Counted from the first letter of the stretch, positions 6,977-13,978 are shown. The stretch: DNA of 56,777 bases from Beijerinckiaceae bacterium (GCA_947453205.1 CANGFT010000022.1:1-56777); one strand, 5' to 3'. Notes: a model not told the origin generated them from the letters alone. Translations and numbers: made by a program.

Positions 6977-7118
6977 AACGTCACTTCCCAGTCCATTTTT
7001 GAAAACAATTGTATTCAATCAATCACTACTAATGACAAGTTGCAAACCGCGCCCCATCGACCTTCTAAGGACAAGCCCAGAGGCTGGCGCCTGGGCTTGT
7101 CCACAGTTGTTACCTAAT

Positions 7119-7559
7119 TCAAGCCGCGCGCTTCGCCCTCGGAATTCCTCGCCCGCCAGCGTCCCCAGCAGCTTCCAGCGCTGCGTCCAGCTCCCCTGCC
7201 TTCGCAGCGGCGATTAGCGTCTCCAGGACAGCCCCCAGCTGTTCCTGAGCGCCCACCACGATAGCCGCCTTTCCTTTCTCCAGCTCAAGAGCCTTGAGAC
7301 CGTTGCGCAGGATTAGGACTAGCGACCCGTTTCCGTCCATTCGCCACCACGGGCGGACGCGCTTGTGGATCTCCACAGGGACCTTTGGACCAGCGATGGT
7401 CTTCTTCCAGCGGCGAACGATGGGCGCAAAGGACGGGTCCTGCGCGAGCTTGAGCTGCTCTTCTAGACGGTCAACCATTTTCTGGCGCCGAATCAGCTTG
7501 GGATTGCGCGCGCCCTGTTGGGGGCTGACGGTGAGTGTGAGCGACTTGAGGTGTGACAT
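7119..7559 (-). CDS. DUF6641-like hypothetical protein
   Basis: 146 residues, ATG 7557-7559. Layout fits the DUF6641 family as I recall it: an N-terminal KSLTLTV strand, a basic helix (RRQKMVDRLEEQLKLA), a KRVRPWW motif near residue 66-72, a strand with LELEKGKAAI, and a helical, Ala-rich C-terminus ending AGGRGIPRAKRAA. Function unknown; the family is frequent on plasmids and islands. Two broken copies of its 3' end lie at 6095 and 9009. A perfect palindrome copy is about 145 bp upstream of the start. Confidence 0.6.
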   Translation of the reverse strand: MSHLKSLTLTVSPQQGARNPKLIRRQKMVDRLEEQLKLAQDPSFAPIVRRWKKTIAGPKVPVEIHKRVRPWWRMDGNGSLVLILRNGLKALELEKGKAAIVVGAQEQLGAVLETLIAAAKAGELDAALEAAGDAGGRGIPRAKRAA

Positions 7560-7823
7560 AAGCTGTTCTCCATTAGGCGAGTGAACAGCAATCCCACTTA
7601 AGCGGCTTTTGAAAGGAAATAAACCCTAAAACCAAGATTGGAGAGAAAAACCTGAAACCGAATCAAAAACGGCAATTCACTCAGAAAAACAGTGAGATCG
7701 TGGTTCCAAATGGAACTACAGAGCTCAGGAAATTTTCCCTTCTCAAATATACGGAACATAAACGGATAAAATTTCTGCCGAAATAACTACTTCAAAATAG
7801 CGGCAAAGCCTCACACGGGCTTT
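7560..7823. other. Gene-free AT-rich stretch before the attachment site
   Basis: No gene I can support. On the plus strand one frame is open for 57 codons up to 7787 without a good start; it reads VPNGT across the palindrome at 7703. The region may hold the promoter of the DUF6641-like gene (minus) and the arm sites of the recombinase. Confidence 0.4.
7703..7716. promoter_or_regulatory. Palindrome copy 5 (GTTCC-AAAT-GGAAC)
   Basis: Perfect copy identical to 2450-2463, in the spacer upstream of the DUF6641-like gene and 108 bp before the tRNA-Gly scar. Confidence 0.5.
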
Positions 7824-7868
7824 TTGCCAAGGTTGGGGTCGAGGGTTCGAATCCCTTCGCCCGCTCCA
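7824..7868 (+). other. Partial tRNA-Gly(GCC) 3' half: attachment-site scar
   Basis: The sequence runs from the anticodon loop (TTGCCAA, anticodon GCC at 7826-7828) through the 3' anticodon stem (GGTTG), variable loop, T arm (AGGGTTCGAATCCCT) and acceptor 3' strand (CGCCCGC) to TCCA. No matching D arm or 5' acceptor strand precedes it: the sequence upstream (GGCAAAGCCTCACACGGGC) does not pair. It is therefore not a tRNA gene but the duplicated 3' end left by integration, with crossover probably in the anticodon loop. The intact gene should be at the other end of the element. Confidence 0.85.
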
Positions 7869-8405
7869 AGCTAAGTCCTTGACCCCAAAGGACTATTTCG
7901 AACAAGCAGTCGCTGGGCGCGGGTTCGAAAACTCTCCAAAAACCATATACGGATCGAAAACGGATTTAGGCGTTTATCCGTTTGAGCTAAGCTTGGCTAC
8001 CGAAGCTGATTTGGCTGAGGGGGCAGGGGCATGGACGAGCAAGCGGCGGTGGTGGCTGAGCGATCTCCCTTTTACGTCCACTTCATCAACGCCAGCGACT
8101 TGTAGCAGCCAGTCAGGTGACCGCTACGCGCTTGAGGGTCTCGATACCCTCGTCGTGCTTTCAGTTCCATTTGGAACTTTCTGCTTTTTGACGGACCGGA
8201 ATAATGAAAAAGTTGCGCCCTGACTGAATTCTGTACTGCTCGGCTTTTCAGGTCCAAAGCAGTCTCGACAGGTTTGGCGCTCAAATGTGAGGTGGTCTGT
8301 CAGGGTTATTTACACGCGCGATAGCGCATCATGAGGGTGAAATCGAAAAATTTTTGCATAATTTGGGTCTCAAGCGAGAAGCAAAACCGCGATAAGCCGA
8401 GCCAG
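7869..8405. other. Gene-free stretch after the scar, includes repeat copy 2 start
   Basis: No gene supported. A 114-codon open frame (7879-8223) starts with TTG without a ribosome site and runs into the repeat in a frame not kept in the other copy. From 8060 the sequence is repeat copy 2. On the minus strand, ATG 8282-8284 opens a 70-codon frame (MSAKPVETALD), which is stopped early in copy 1, so it is probably not a gene. Confidence 0.4.
8164..8177. promoter_or_regulatory. Palindrome copy 6 (GTTCC-ATTT-GGAAC)
   Basis: Perfect arms, opposite orientation of the spacer compared with copies 1 and 5. It lies in repeat copy 2 at the place of the mismatched copy at 5248. Confidence 0.5.
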
Positions 8406-8918
8406 CTACCGTACTGCTATAGTGCAAGCCCTAACGTCTGTTGGCTTGTCTGGTCGCACGATCGAAGCTTCCAAAGCGACCAAGCCATGCTCCATTGGAC
8501 ATTCTTGAGCGAAAATTTCATCCGCAAGGCGAAGCATTGTTCGGTTCGGTCTGAAATAGGGTCGCGCTTTGGCGACTTTCGCAGCAATATTCAGACGATT
8601 GATTGATGCAGCTGCGATCATTGCTGCTGCAGGACTACGCGACGTCCCTGCCTTGCAATGAACGATGAAGTTGCCACCGCCGCCCCACGCGCGAGAGAAG
8701 GACAAGATCTTCTCAATGTCGGCTTTTGAGGGAGCGATCAATTGATTGGACGAGACGCCAGCGTCATCAAAGTTCAGCTGAAGCAAATTCTTGCAGGCGA
8801 CCCTCGGAAACGCAACTTTGTCTGACGGACCTAACACTGAGATCACGAAGTCAGCGCGAATTTCGCTCAGGACACGAGAAAGATCGTTCAATGGTGCAAC
8901 AATGATTTTCCCAACCAT
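8406..8918 (-). CDS. Tyrosine phosphatase family protein, copy 2
   Basis: 170 residues, start by analogy with copy 1 (ATG 8916-8918). The CX5R loop is identical (HCKAGTSRS, 87-95), and the putative acid D51/D52 is kept. Differences from copy 1 are mostly conservative (for example SLLG/SVLG, KVASK/RVACK, VGNFVV/GGNFIV), and both frames are intact, so both copies appear to be under selection or recently duplicated. Followed downstream by the gene-free repeat part. Possible role in signalling or in modifying a phosphorylated target of the element. Confidence 0.78.
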   Translation of the reverse strand: MVGKIIVAPLNDLSRVLSEIRADFVISVLGPSDKVAFPRVACKNLLQLNFDDAGVSSNQLIAPSKADIEKILSFSRAWGGGGNFIVHCKAGTSRSPAAAMIAAASINRLNIAAKVAKARPYFRPNRTMLRLADEIFAQECPMEHGLVALEASIVRPDKPTDVRACTIAVR

Positions 8919-9008
8919 TTGCGTAGCTCGATTTCTGGACCTTGAGCTGCGACCATACAATGAAGAACGTGATCGGGCGACATGTAGCGCACGCCGCCCG
9001 TCCTAAGC

Positions 9009-9071
9009 TCAAGCGGCTTTGCGCTTGGGAATGCCCTGCCCGCCAGTGCTTCTAACGGCTTTCAGCGCCAT
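9009..9071 (-). pseudogene. 3' relic of a DUF6641-like gene, copy 2
   Basis: The minus strand reads VRSTGGQGIPKRKAA-stop, the same tail as at 6095 and in the intact protein at 7119. An ATG at 9069-9071 would give a 20-residue peptide, but this is most likely just a methionine within the old frame. The repeat homology ends inside this relic (9069). Confidence 0.6.
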
Positions 9072-9120
9072 ATCCAGCCACCAGTCTCGATGAGTGTCGA
9101 AATTTAGAGGTCGTTGTAAC

Positions 9121-9312
9121 TTAGACCCCTTTCATGAGGACGCTCACCAAGATCTTTCGCATGGCTTCAGGGCGGGAAATGGGGGTTGGTTGTTCAGCAA
9201 TCCAAGCGTCTAAAGCATTGAGCAGACTTGGTTGAAGACGAACGCCAAGTAACAACCCCTTTCCCGTAGGAGGGGGACCCCGCTTTTTCATCTGCCGCGG
9301 CTCATCTACCAT
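9121..9312 (-). CDS. Ribbon-helix-helix regulator
   Basis: 63 residues. A basic N-terminus (KKRGPPPTGKG) precedes the RHH fold: strand LLLGVRL (20-26), helix 1 PSLLNALDAWIAEQ and helix 2 SRPEAMRKILVSVLMK. The protein type is common in Hyphomicrobiales genomes. It is divergent from the gene at 9557, and three TGTTATCA-type repeats lie between them, a natural place for its operator. No coupled toxin gene is seen next to it; the nearest downstream is the relic at 9009. Confidence 0.72.
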   Translation of the reverse strand: MVDEPRQMKKRGPPPTGKGLLLGVRLQPSLLNALDAWIAEQPTPISRPEAMRKILVSVLMKGV

Positions 9313-9378
9313 TAGGCGTTCATGCCTATCAGGTTACGTAGAAAAAAATAAAACAATTGCTGGATTCACGGAAAAATA

Positions 9379-9516
9379 ACCGTGTTATCACGGTATTGGA
9401 TCGCATCTGCCTGTTTTTATACTGTCTGAAATCTGTGATAACACGAATAACAATTAGACCCGACAAAGGTTCCATGAATTTATCAGATAAACCGTGTTAT
9501 CAAGGTATTCGAATCG
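9379..9516. promoter_or_regulatory. Three-repeat operator-like or iteron-like region
   Basis: Three copies of a TGTTATCA motif: direct at 9379-9403 (ACCGTGTTATCACGGTATT...), inverted at 9434-9446 (TGTGATAACACGA), and direct at 9491-9516 (ACCGTGTTATCAAGGTATT...). The first has the added palindrome CCGTG..CACGG. Motif spacing is 55-57 bp. The block fills most of the gap between the RHH gene (minus) and the gene at 9557 (plus), so autoregulation by the RHH protein is the simplest reading. Confidence 0.6.
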
Positions 9517-9556
9517 GCGCCCCTGATTCGTGTCTCGTCCGTCAGGAGAGCGCGGT

Positions 9557-9952
9557 ATGAAAAAATCTAAAGTTGACCCTGCAAAAAGGAGAGCCCCCTA
9601 CAAAGATCCAGTTTTCGCTTCCCTGGAAGCAGAGAAATACGCCAAAAGACAACATCTTTGTGCTCTGGATGCTCGGAACAAAGCGCTTGAGTCCCCTAGC
9701 GGACCGCTCACACCGGCTCAGATGTATTGGGAGTTATATAAATTGCGGGACCTTGACGCCGCAGTCGCGGAAACTGCAAGGATCGCCCGCCAAGCACAGG
9801 CGAATGCTTTAGGAACCAAGCCTAATTCGATTGAAGGATGTGTAGCATTGCTTCGCCTGACGCGGCGCTTGATGTCCGATCATCCAAGGGTGGCGAGCCT
9901 GACAAAAACGATCGCTAATATCGAGAAAACACTTATCAAATTCAATAGCTAA
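9557..9952 (+). CDS. Hypothetical helical protein
   Basis: 131 residues from ATG 9557, supported by AGGAGAG six bases upstream; the GTG at 9530 is discarded. The first 25 residues are very basic (KKSKVDPAKRRAPYKD), the rest is helical and alanine-rich with a long amphipathic stretch (LRDLDAAVAETARIARQAQANA). No family recognised. Probably controlled from the repeat region just upstream. Confidence 0.55.
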   Translation: MKKSKVDPAKRRAPYKDPVFASLEAEKYAKRQHLCALDARNKALESPSGPLTPAQMYWELYKLRDLDAAVAETARIARQAQANALGTKPNSIEGCVALLRLTRRLMSDHPRVASLTKTIANIEKTLIKFNS

Positions 9953-10243
9953 CGTTGCAGCGTAAATCCTATCAAATATCATTATAGTCGTATCTCTCGA
10001 CATTCTTCCGTCCACTACCCCTCATCTTCTCCACTGGCAGGTGTTGCAGATGTCAGTTGCTTGGCTTGAAAACAGTTCACTTAATGTTCGTAAAATACCC
10101 CCCCCCCCGTATTCGTACGAAAAAACACCAGAGGGTTGTAAAAATAGAACAAATCAGCATCCAGGATGAATTGAGCGGACCGCAGTTGAGATGCTGGAAA
10201 GGCTATTTGAAAATCAAGGATGTGAGTTGCGGGAGTAGAACGT
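9953..10243. other. Gene-poor stretch with an 11-C homopolymer
   Basis: No gene I can support. A run of 11 C (10098-10108) is followed by the perfect palindrome TTCGTACGAA (10113-10122). An open frame crosses the run (ATG 10084 or TTG 10057 to stop at 10297-10299), but without a ribosome site or recognisable product. Insertion or loss of one C would change the frame. Confidence 0.4.
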
Positions 10244-10324
10244 GTGGCTACGAAAAAGAAATCCAAAGTGGCGGCAGCACAGACGAAAAAGATGCCTAAG
10301 GGGCGCCGCATGCGCGCGCGTTGA
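10244..10324 (+). CDS. Possible 26-residue lysine-arginine-rich peptide
   Basis: GTG 10244 lies eight bases after GGGAG and opens a short frame whose product is almost entirely Lys, Arg, Ala and Gln (ATKKKSKVAAA, QTKKMPKGRRMRAR). It could be a nucleoid-associated-type peptide, the 5' stub of a longer gene cut at the island edge, or chance. It ends just before the convergent gene at 10331. Confidence 0.25.
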   Translation: MATKKKSKVAAAQTKKMPKGRRMRAR

Positions 10325-10330
10325 CGCGAC

Positions 10331-11242
10331 TCACGGCTGCGCGGCGAGCTTCGCAGGCATGCGGCGGCCGAGCCATTCCACCATATCCTCGCTGGGAATG
10401 GCGTAGCGTCCTTCTTTCGCATCGAAGCGCACGACGAAGGGCTCCGAGCGCAGGGCCTGCGATGAATCGTCGAGCGCGAAGATCTTCTTGCCCCCGGTCT
10501 TCCTTCGGAGCGTCAGCTCCAGCGCGTGCAAGCCGCCTGCGCCTGGTCTGAAGGAATAATCGACGCGGTTCGACACGCAGTTGGACTGACCAGCCCCGCA
10601 GCTCTGCTCGTTGCCCTTGTAGGTGATGAAATCAGCCATGCGCCTCTGCTTGGGCGTGAAGACGCCGCCGACATGAATGAGCGTGGTCATCTCCTGATCG
10701 AGGCCATTGATCCTGAAATGATCCGTCACCTCCCAGGCGTAGGTGTCGATGGCGACTTCGATGAAACGGAAGTTCTTTTCCTCCGCCGGCGCCTGCCGCG
10801 TGCCGAATTCATAGAGTCCGTCGAGCTCCCTTAGGATGAAGCTCTTATCATCCGGCGTCGTGGTGAAATGCATGAACATCACGACGCCGGTCTTCAGCGC
10901 ATTGGCCTGATAGTCCTTGCCGGAGATGGCGAAATAATAATCGCTTTTGTCATTTGCGCTGCGCATGGCGAATTTCGCCGGCTGCATGCAGAAGCGCCGG
11001 CTTCGCGTCTCCAGCGTCCAGCAATTCGCCTTCGCATCATGGGCGCCCACCGTCTTCATCACCGCGGCCCAGATCTGCTGCTGCTTGCTTGTGTCGACGC
11101 TGAGTTTGGTCGCCTTGAGCTGATCGAGCCGCGGCGCGGGCTTCTCTTGCGCGAATGCAGGCAAGCCGCAAAGCGCGGCTGCCGCGCAAAGCGCAGCAGC
11201 CAGCGTCGCGCCTGTCTTTAATTTTCGATTCGATGCACGCAT
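10331..11242 (-). CDS. Secreted hypothetical protein, partner of the EF-hand gene
   Basis: 303 residues from ATG 11240-11242. A clear signal peptide (basic MRASNRKLK, Ala/Leu core, cleavage after AFA before QEK) sends it to the periplasm. The mature part has four cysteines (NCWTLE, RFCMQ, QSCGAGQSNC) and alternates strands and turns, likely a beta-rich domain. An upstream TTG (11264-11266) overlaps the stop of the EF-hand gene as TTGA, so coupled translation from it is possible. No family recognised. First gene of the GC-rich core side of the island boundary. Confidence 0.65.
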   Translation of the reverse strand: MRASNRKLKTGATLAAALCAAAALCGLPAFAQEKPAPRLDQLKATKLSVDTSKQQQIWAAVMKTVGAHDAKANCWTLETRSRRFCMQPAKFAMRSANDKSDYYFAISGKDYQANALKTGVVMFMHFTTTPDDKSFILRELDGLYEFGTRQAPAEEKNFRFIEVAIDTYAWEVTDHFRINGLDQEMTTLIHVGGVFTPKQRRMADFITYKGNEQSCGAGQSNCVSNRVDYSFRPGAGGLHALELTLRRKTGGKKIFALDDSSQALRSEPFVVRFDAKEGRYAIPSEDMVEWLGRRMPAKLAAQP

Positions 11243-11262
11243 CTTCAACCCTGTCGTTCGTC

Positions 11263-12597
11263 TCAAACCGTGGGCAAGGTCGTGTCTGACGGCGGTGCGC
11301 CGTCGCCGGGCTGAGCAGCCTTTTGTAGCAGCAGCTGATCCACCACCTCCTGCGTCGTCACACGGCCATCGCCGTCCAGATCCCAGACGGCCATGATGTC
11401 AGCCGCCGAAGCGCGGGTGTTCTTGTCAGCTGATTCATCAAGCACGCGCTGCAAATCGGCGAGCGTGAAGTAACCCTTCTTGTCGAGATCATAGCCTTGC
11501 ATGATCTGCATCGCGCGTTGCGCCGCATCGACGCCGCTGGTGAGCTCATCGGCAGAAACCGATCCATCCTGATTGACGTCCCAGCCCTCGAACGAATTCT
11601 TTGCAGCAGCGGCGTCCATCTCTGTCGCCACGGCCTTTTCGAACTCGTCGAGGCTGAGCGCGCCGTCCGTGTTCGCGTCAAATTGCGCAAGCATGGCCTG
11701 CGCATATTCGGCGGCGGTCGGCGTCGGGGCGTTCTGCACGGCGAGCGCGCGCAGTCCGTCAATGAGCTCGGCGCGGGTGAGCGCGCCATCCTTGTTCGCG
11801 TCCCAGGAGGCGAGCGTCTCGCGAGGCATGTCTATTTGCGTGAGCTGCGCATCGGTCACATGCGCGAGATTGATCACGCGCTCGGCGCCTGCTTCTGCGC
11901 CTTGCGGCGTTTCGCCCATCTGGGCCAGCATGGCGTCGGCATTGTCCATGACCGTAAAGATCGACACGATCTCCTGCCGCGTGATCTTGCCATCCGCATT
12001 GGCGTCCCAGGCCTCGGCGATGTTGGCGAGTTGAGAGAGGTCGCCGAGCGTCGGATCCTTGATCCATGCGGCGGCGATGTCCTCCACCGTGACATAGCCT
12101 TTTTTCGCCGCATCATATTGCGCCATCAGGGCGTCCGCACGTTCGCCGGGAGGTGGCGGTGGCGTCGTCGATCCGGAGGTGGGGTCGACGGCGCCGGCAT
12201 CGGTTCCCCCGGCGCCATCCGCCGGCGTCGTTGACGCGGCCACGCCTGACAATTCGTCAAGCGTGATGACCTTGTCGTTGTCCTTGTCGAAAGCCGACAG
12301 CACCTTCGCCGCCTGATACTGGCTGATGGCGTAGTTTTGCGAAAAAGACGGATAGAGCGTGCAATCGAAAATGGTCGGCCGCGCCCCGGCGGATGAGAAG
12401 GGGCTGCGTCCTGCGCCCTTTCCGCCCGCCAGATCCTCCGCGCGCTGAAGCACTGCGAAGACCTTCTGGAATTCGGCTCCCGAGAGCTTGCCGTCGCCAT
12501 CTCTGTCGACGTCAGCGATGATCGTCTTCGCCGTCCTCGCGCGATCGCTGCTGGAGGCGGTGAGGGCCGCTATAATATTAGCTGCGAAATCAGTCAC
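11263..12597 (-). CDS. Multi-EF-hand calcium-binding protein (nine loops)
   Basis: 444 residues, GTG start 12595-12597 behind GGAGG. Nine EF-hand loops are readable, starting at D31, D104, D162, D198, D266, D307, D340, D370 and D406. Six fit DxDxDG-x-I/L-x2-E well (31, 198, 266, 307, 340, 406). The D104 loop lacks the glycine, and D162 and D370 are degenerate (DAAKKGY.., DLDKKGY..). A Thr/Pro linker (TPPPPPG, about 144-151) separates two loops from the rest. No signal peptide or membrane segment, so it is cytosolic or exported by a non-Sec route. Likely role is Ca2+ binding or buffering; the loops lack the proline typical of lanthanide-binding lanmodulin. Overlaps the start region of the secreted protein downstream. 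Confidence 0.85.
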   Translation of the reverse strand: MTDFAANIIAALTASSSDRARTAKTIIADVDRDGDGKLSGAEFQKVFAVLQRAEDLAGGKGAGRSPFSSAGARPTIFDCTLYPSFSQNYAISQYQAAKVLSAFDKDNDKVITLDELSGVAASTTPADGAGGTDAGAVDPTSGSTTPPPPPGERADALMAQYDAAKKGYVTVEDIAAAWIKDPTLGDLSQLANIAEAWDANADGKITRQEIVSIFTVMDNADAMLAQMGETPQGAEAGAERVINLAHVTDAQLTQIDMPRETLASWDANKDGALTRAELIDGLRALAVQNAPTPTAAEYAQAMLAQFDANTDGALSLDEFEKAVATEMDAAAAKNSFEGWDVNQDGSVSADELTSGVDAAQRAMQIMQGYDLDKKGYFTLADLQRVLDESADKNTRASAADIMAVWDLDGDGRVTTQEVVDQLLLQKAAQPGDGAPPSDTTLPTV

Positions 12598-12779
12598 TTA
12601 CACCTCCATCAGATATTTCATAGCAATTTATGTGCCGAGGCGTTCGCCGATGCCAGGCCCGGCGGAGGAGGGCAGGACATGCCTTGAACGATGCAGTTCC
12701 TGTTTCATTTTTCTCTAAATCAGCAAACTACCTCCATCTTTCTATTGCGGTTCGGGGAGTGAGGGTTCACACTCCCTCC

Positions 12780-13286
12780 ATGGATCAGACAGTCATCACC
12801 ATTCGCAGGGCGCGCAGGGTGGATGCGCAGAGCATCGCCGCCGTCCATGATGCGGCCTGGCGCGACGCCTATCGGGGCCTCATTCCCGGCCGCGAGCTCG
12901 AACGCATGATCGCCCGGCGCGGTCCTGCGTGGTGGGACGCCGCCATCGCGCGCGGCTCCCGGCTTCTGGTGCTCGATTTCGCCGATGAGATCGGCGGCTA
13001 TGCGAGCTACGGGCGCAACCGCGTCCCCTCCCTGCCCCATCGCGGCGAATTGTTCGAGCTCTATCTCGCCCCGCACTTCCAGGGCCTCGGCTTCGGCCGC
13101 AAGCTCTTCGAGGCGGTGCGCGCCGATCTCGCGGACAACGGCTATCCGTCCCTGCTCGTCTGGGCTCTGGAGGGCAACGAACGCGCGCTCGCCTTCTATG
13201 AGGGTCTCGGCGGAAAAAGGGTGCGCTGCGCGCCCGAACAGTTCGGCCATGAGACGCGCGAGCGCATCGCCTTTGGATTCGAGTAG
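12780..13286 (+). CDS. GNAT family N-acetyltransferase
   Basis: 168 residues. ATG 12780 fits the family start (ITIRRARRVDAQSIAAVH). The acetyl-CoA-binding motif A is present as LAPHFQGLGFGRKL with QGLGFG at 101-106, followed by the helix and by the ALEGNERALAFYEGLGG motif typical of the family C-terminus. Substrate unknown; could be a protein or small-molecule acetylase. Single gene, divergent from the EF-hand gene across a 182-base gap. Confidence 0.85.
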   Translation: MDQTVITIRRARRVDAQSIAAVHDAAWRDAYRGLIPGRELERMIARRGPAWWDAAIARGSRLLVLDFADEIGGYASYGRNRVPSLPHRGELFELYLAPHFQGLGFGRKLFEAVRADLADNGYPSLLVWALEGNERALAFYEGLGGKRVRCAPEQFGHETRERIAFGFE

Positions 13287-13398
13287 GCTTTTGGCGCCCA
13301 ACAGGGCCGGGCGCCGCATTTAGTCTGACTTGCCCAAGCGCAATCCTGCGCCTAGAGAGGCGTGACCTCCAGAGGCTCCATGCAGATGCGGAGTTGAT

Positions 13399-13938
13399 AT
13401 GCGCCTTGAAGCAATCGCGATCGGAAAAAATCCGCCTGACGACGTCAATGTCGTGATCGAAGTCCCCATCGGCGGCGAGCCCATCAAATATGAAATGGAC
13501 AAGGACTCCGGCGCCCTGATGGTCGATCGGTTTCTCTATACGTCCATGCGCTACCCCGGAAACTATGGCTTCATTCCCCATACGCTTTCCGAAGACGGCG
13601 ATCCCTGCGACGTCATCATCGCCAACACCCGCGCCATCATTCCCGGCGCCGTGATGAACTGCCGGATCGTCGGCGTGCTCCTGATGGAGGACGAGGCGGG
13701 CGGCGATGAAAAGCTGGTGGCTGTGCCCTCGCCCAAGCTGACAAGGCGCTATGAGAAAGTGCTGAATTATACGGATCTCCCGCAGATCACGCTCGATCAG
13801 ATCAAGCATTTCTTCGAGCACTACAAGGATCTGGAGCCCGGAAAATGGGTGAAGGTCGTGCGCTGGGGCGATGCGGCGGAGGCCAGGGCCCTCGTCATGC
13901 AGGGCGTCGAGCGCGCCAAAGCCGCCAAGGCGAAATGA
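13399..13938 (+). CDS. ppa: Inorganic pyrophosphatase, family I
   Basis: 179 residues. Hydrolyses pyrophosphate to two phosphates and so drives biosynthetic reactions; cytosolic hexamer in bacteria. The family signature is seen as [10 protein letters not shown] with metal-binding D66, D68 and D71. Other conserved active-site elements are K30-E32 (IKYE), R44 and Y52-GFIP ([10 protein letters not shown]). Length is normal for the short bacterial form. Followed by a hairpin terminator at 13979. Confidence 0.95.
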   Translation: MRLEAIAIGKNPPDDVNVVIEVPIGGEPIKYEMDKDSGALMVDRFLYTSMRYPGNYGFIPHTLSEDGDPCDVIIANTRAIIPGAVMNCRIVGVLLMEDEAGGDEKLVAVPSPKLTRRYEKVLNYTDLPQITLDQIKHFFEHYKDLEPGKWVKVVRWGDAAEARALVMQGVERAKAAKAK

Positions 13939-13978
13939 TCGGGACGCAATCGTCCCGATTCCAGGCGGCGATCCCTCC

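Larger units (their letters stand above)
1..7868. mobile_element. Right part of a tRNA-Gly-integrated element
   Basis: Seen: visibly AT-richer DNA than the core after 10.3 kb, a complete tyrosine recombinase near the left, mostly unrecognised genes, and a truncated tRNA-Gly(GCC) 3' half at the right boundary (7824-7868). Known: tyrosine recombinases integrate into tRNA 3' ends and leave a duplicated 3' fragment at the distal end. Inferred: the tRNA points rightwards, so the intact gene and the left end should sit left of position 1. No capsid, tail, relaxase or type IV secretion gene is visible, so this may be a satellite or a decayed island. Foreign-looking DNA continues past the boundary to about 10.3 kb, suggesting stacked insertions. 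Confidence 0.55.
8060..9069. repeat. Direct repeat copy 2 (about 1.01 kb)
   Basis: Matches 5144-6155 throughout, separated start to start by 2916 bp. It lies outside the tRNA-Gly scar while copy 1 lies inside, so the two copies flank the element end. Recombination between them would delete about 2.9 kb including the scar. Confidence 0.85.

Noticed and set aside
7801-7868. Full tRNA gene
   Set aside because: Only the half from anticodon loop to CCA is present. The bases before it do not form a D arm or pair with the acceptor strand.
1-7868. Complete prophage
   Set aside because: No terminase, capsid, portal, tail or lysis genes are visible.
2450-8177. LexA boxes as explanation for the GTTCC palindrome
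   Set aside because: Alphaproteobacterial LexA sites are GTTC-N7-GTTC direct repeats, whereas these are inverted arms with a 4-base spacer.
7879-8223. 114-codon open frame on the plus strand after the tRNA scar
   Set aside because: TTG start without a ribosome site, no recognisable product, and it runs into the repeat in a frame not kept in the other copy.
8072-8284. 70-codon minus-strand frame in repeat copy 2 (MSAKPVETA...)
   Set aside because: The same ATG in copy 1 meets a stop after 21 codons, so the frame is not conserved.
9379-9516. CRISPR array
   Set aside because: Only three copies, one inverted and the two direct ones diverging, with spacers of unequal size; fits operators better.
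10057-10299. 80-codon frame across the 11-C run
   Set aside because: No ribosome site, no known family, and the frame depends on the exact length of a slippage-prone run.
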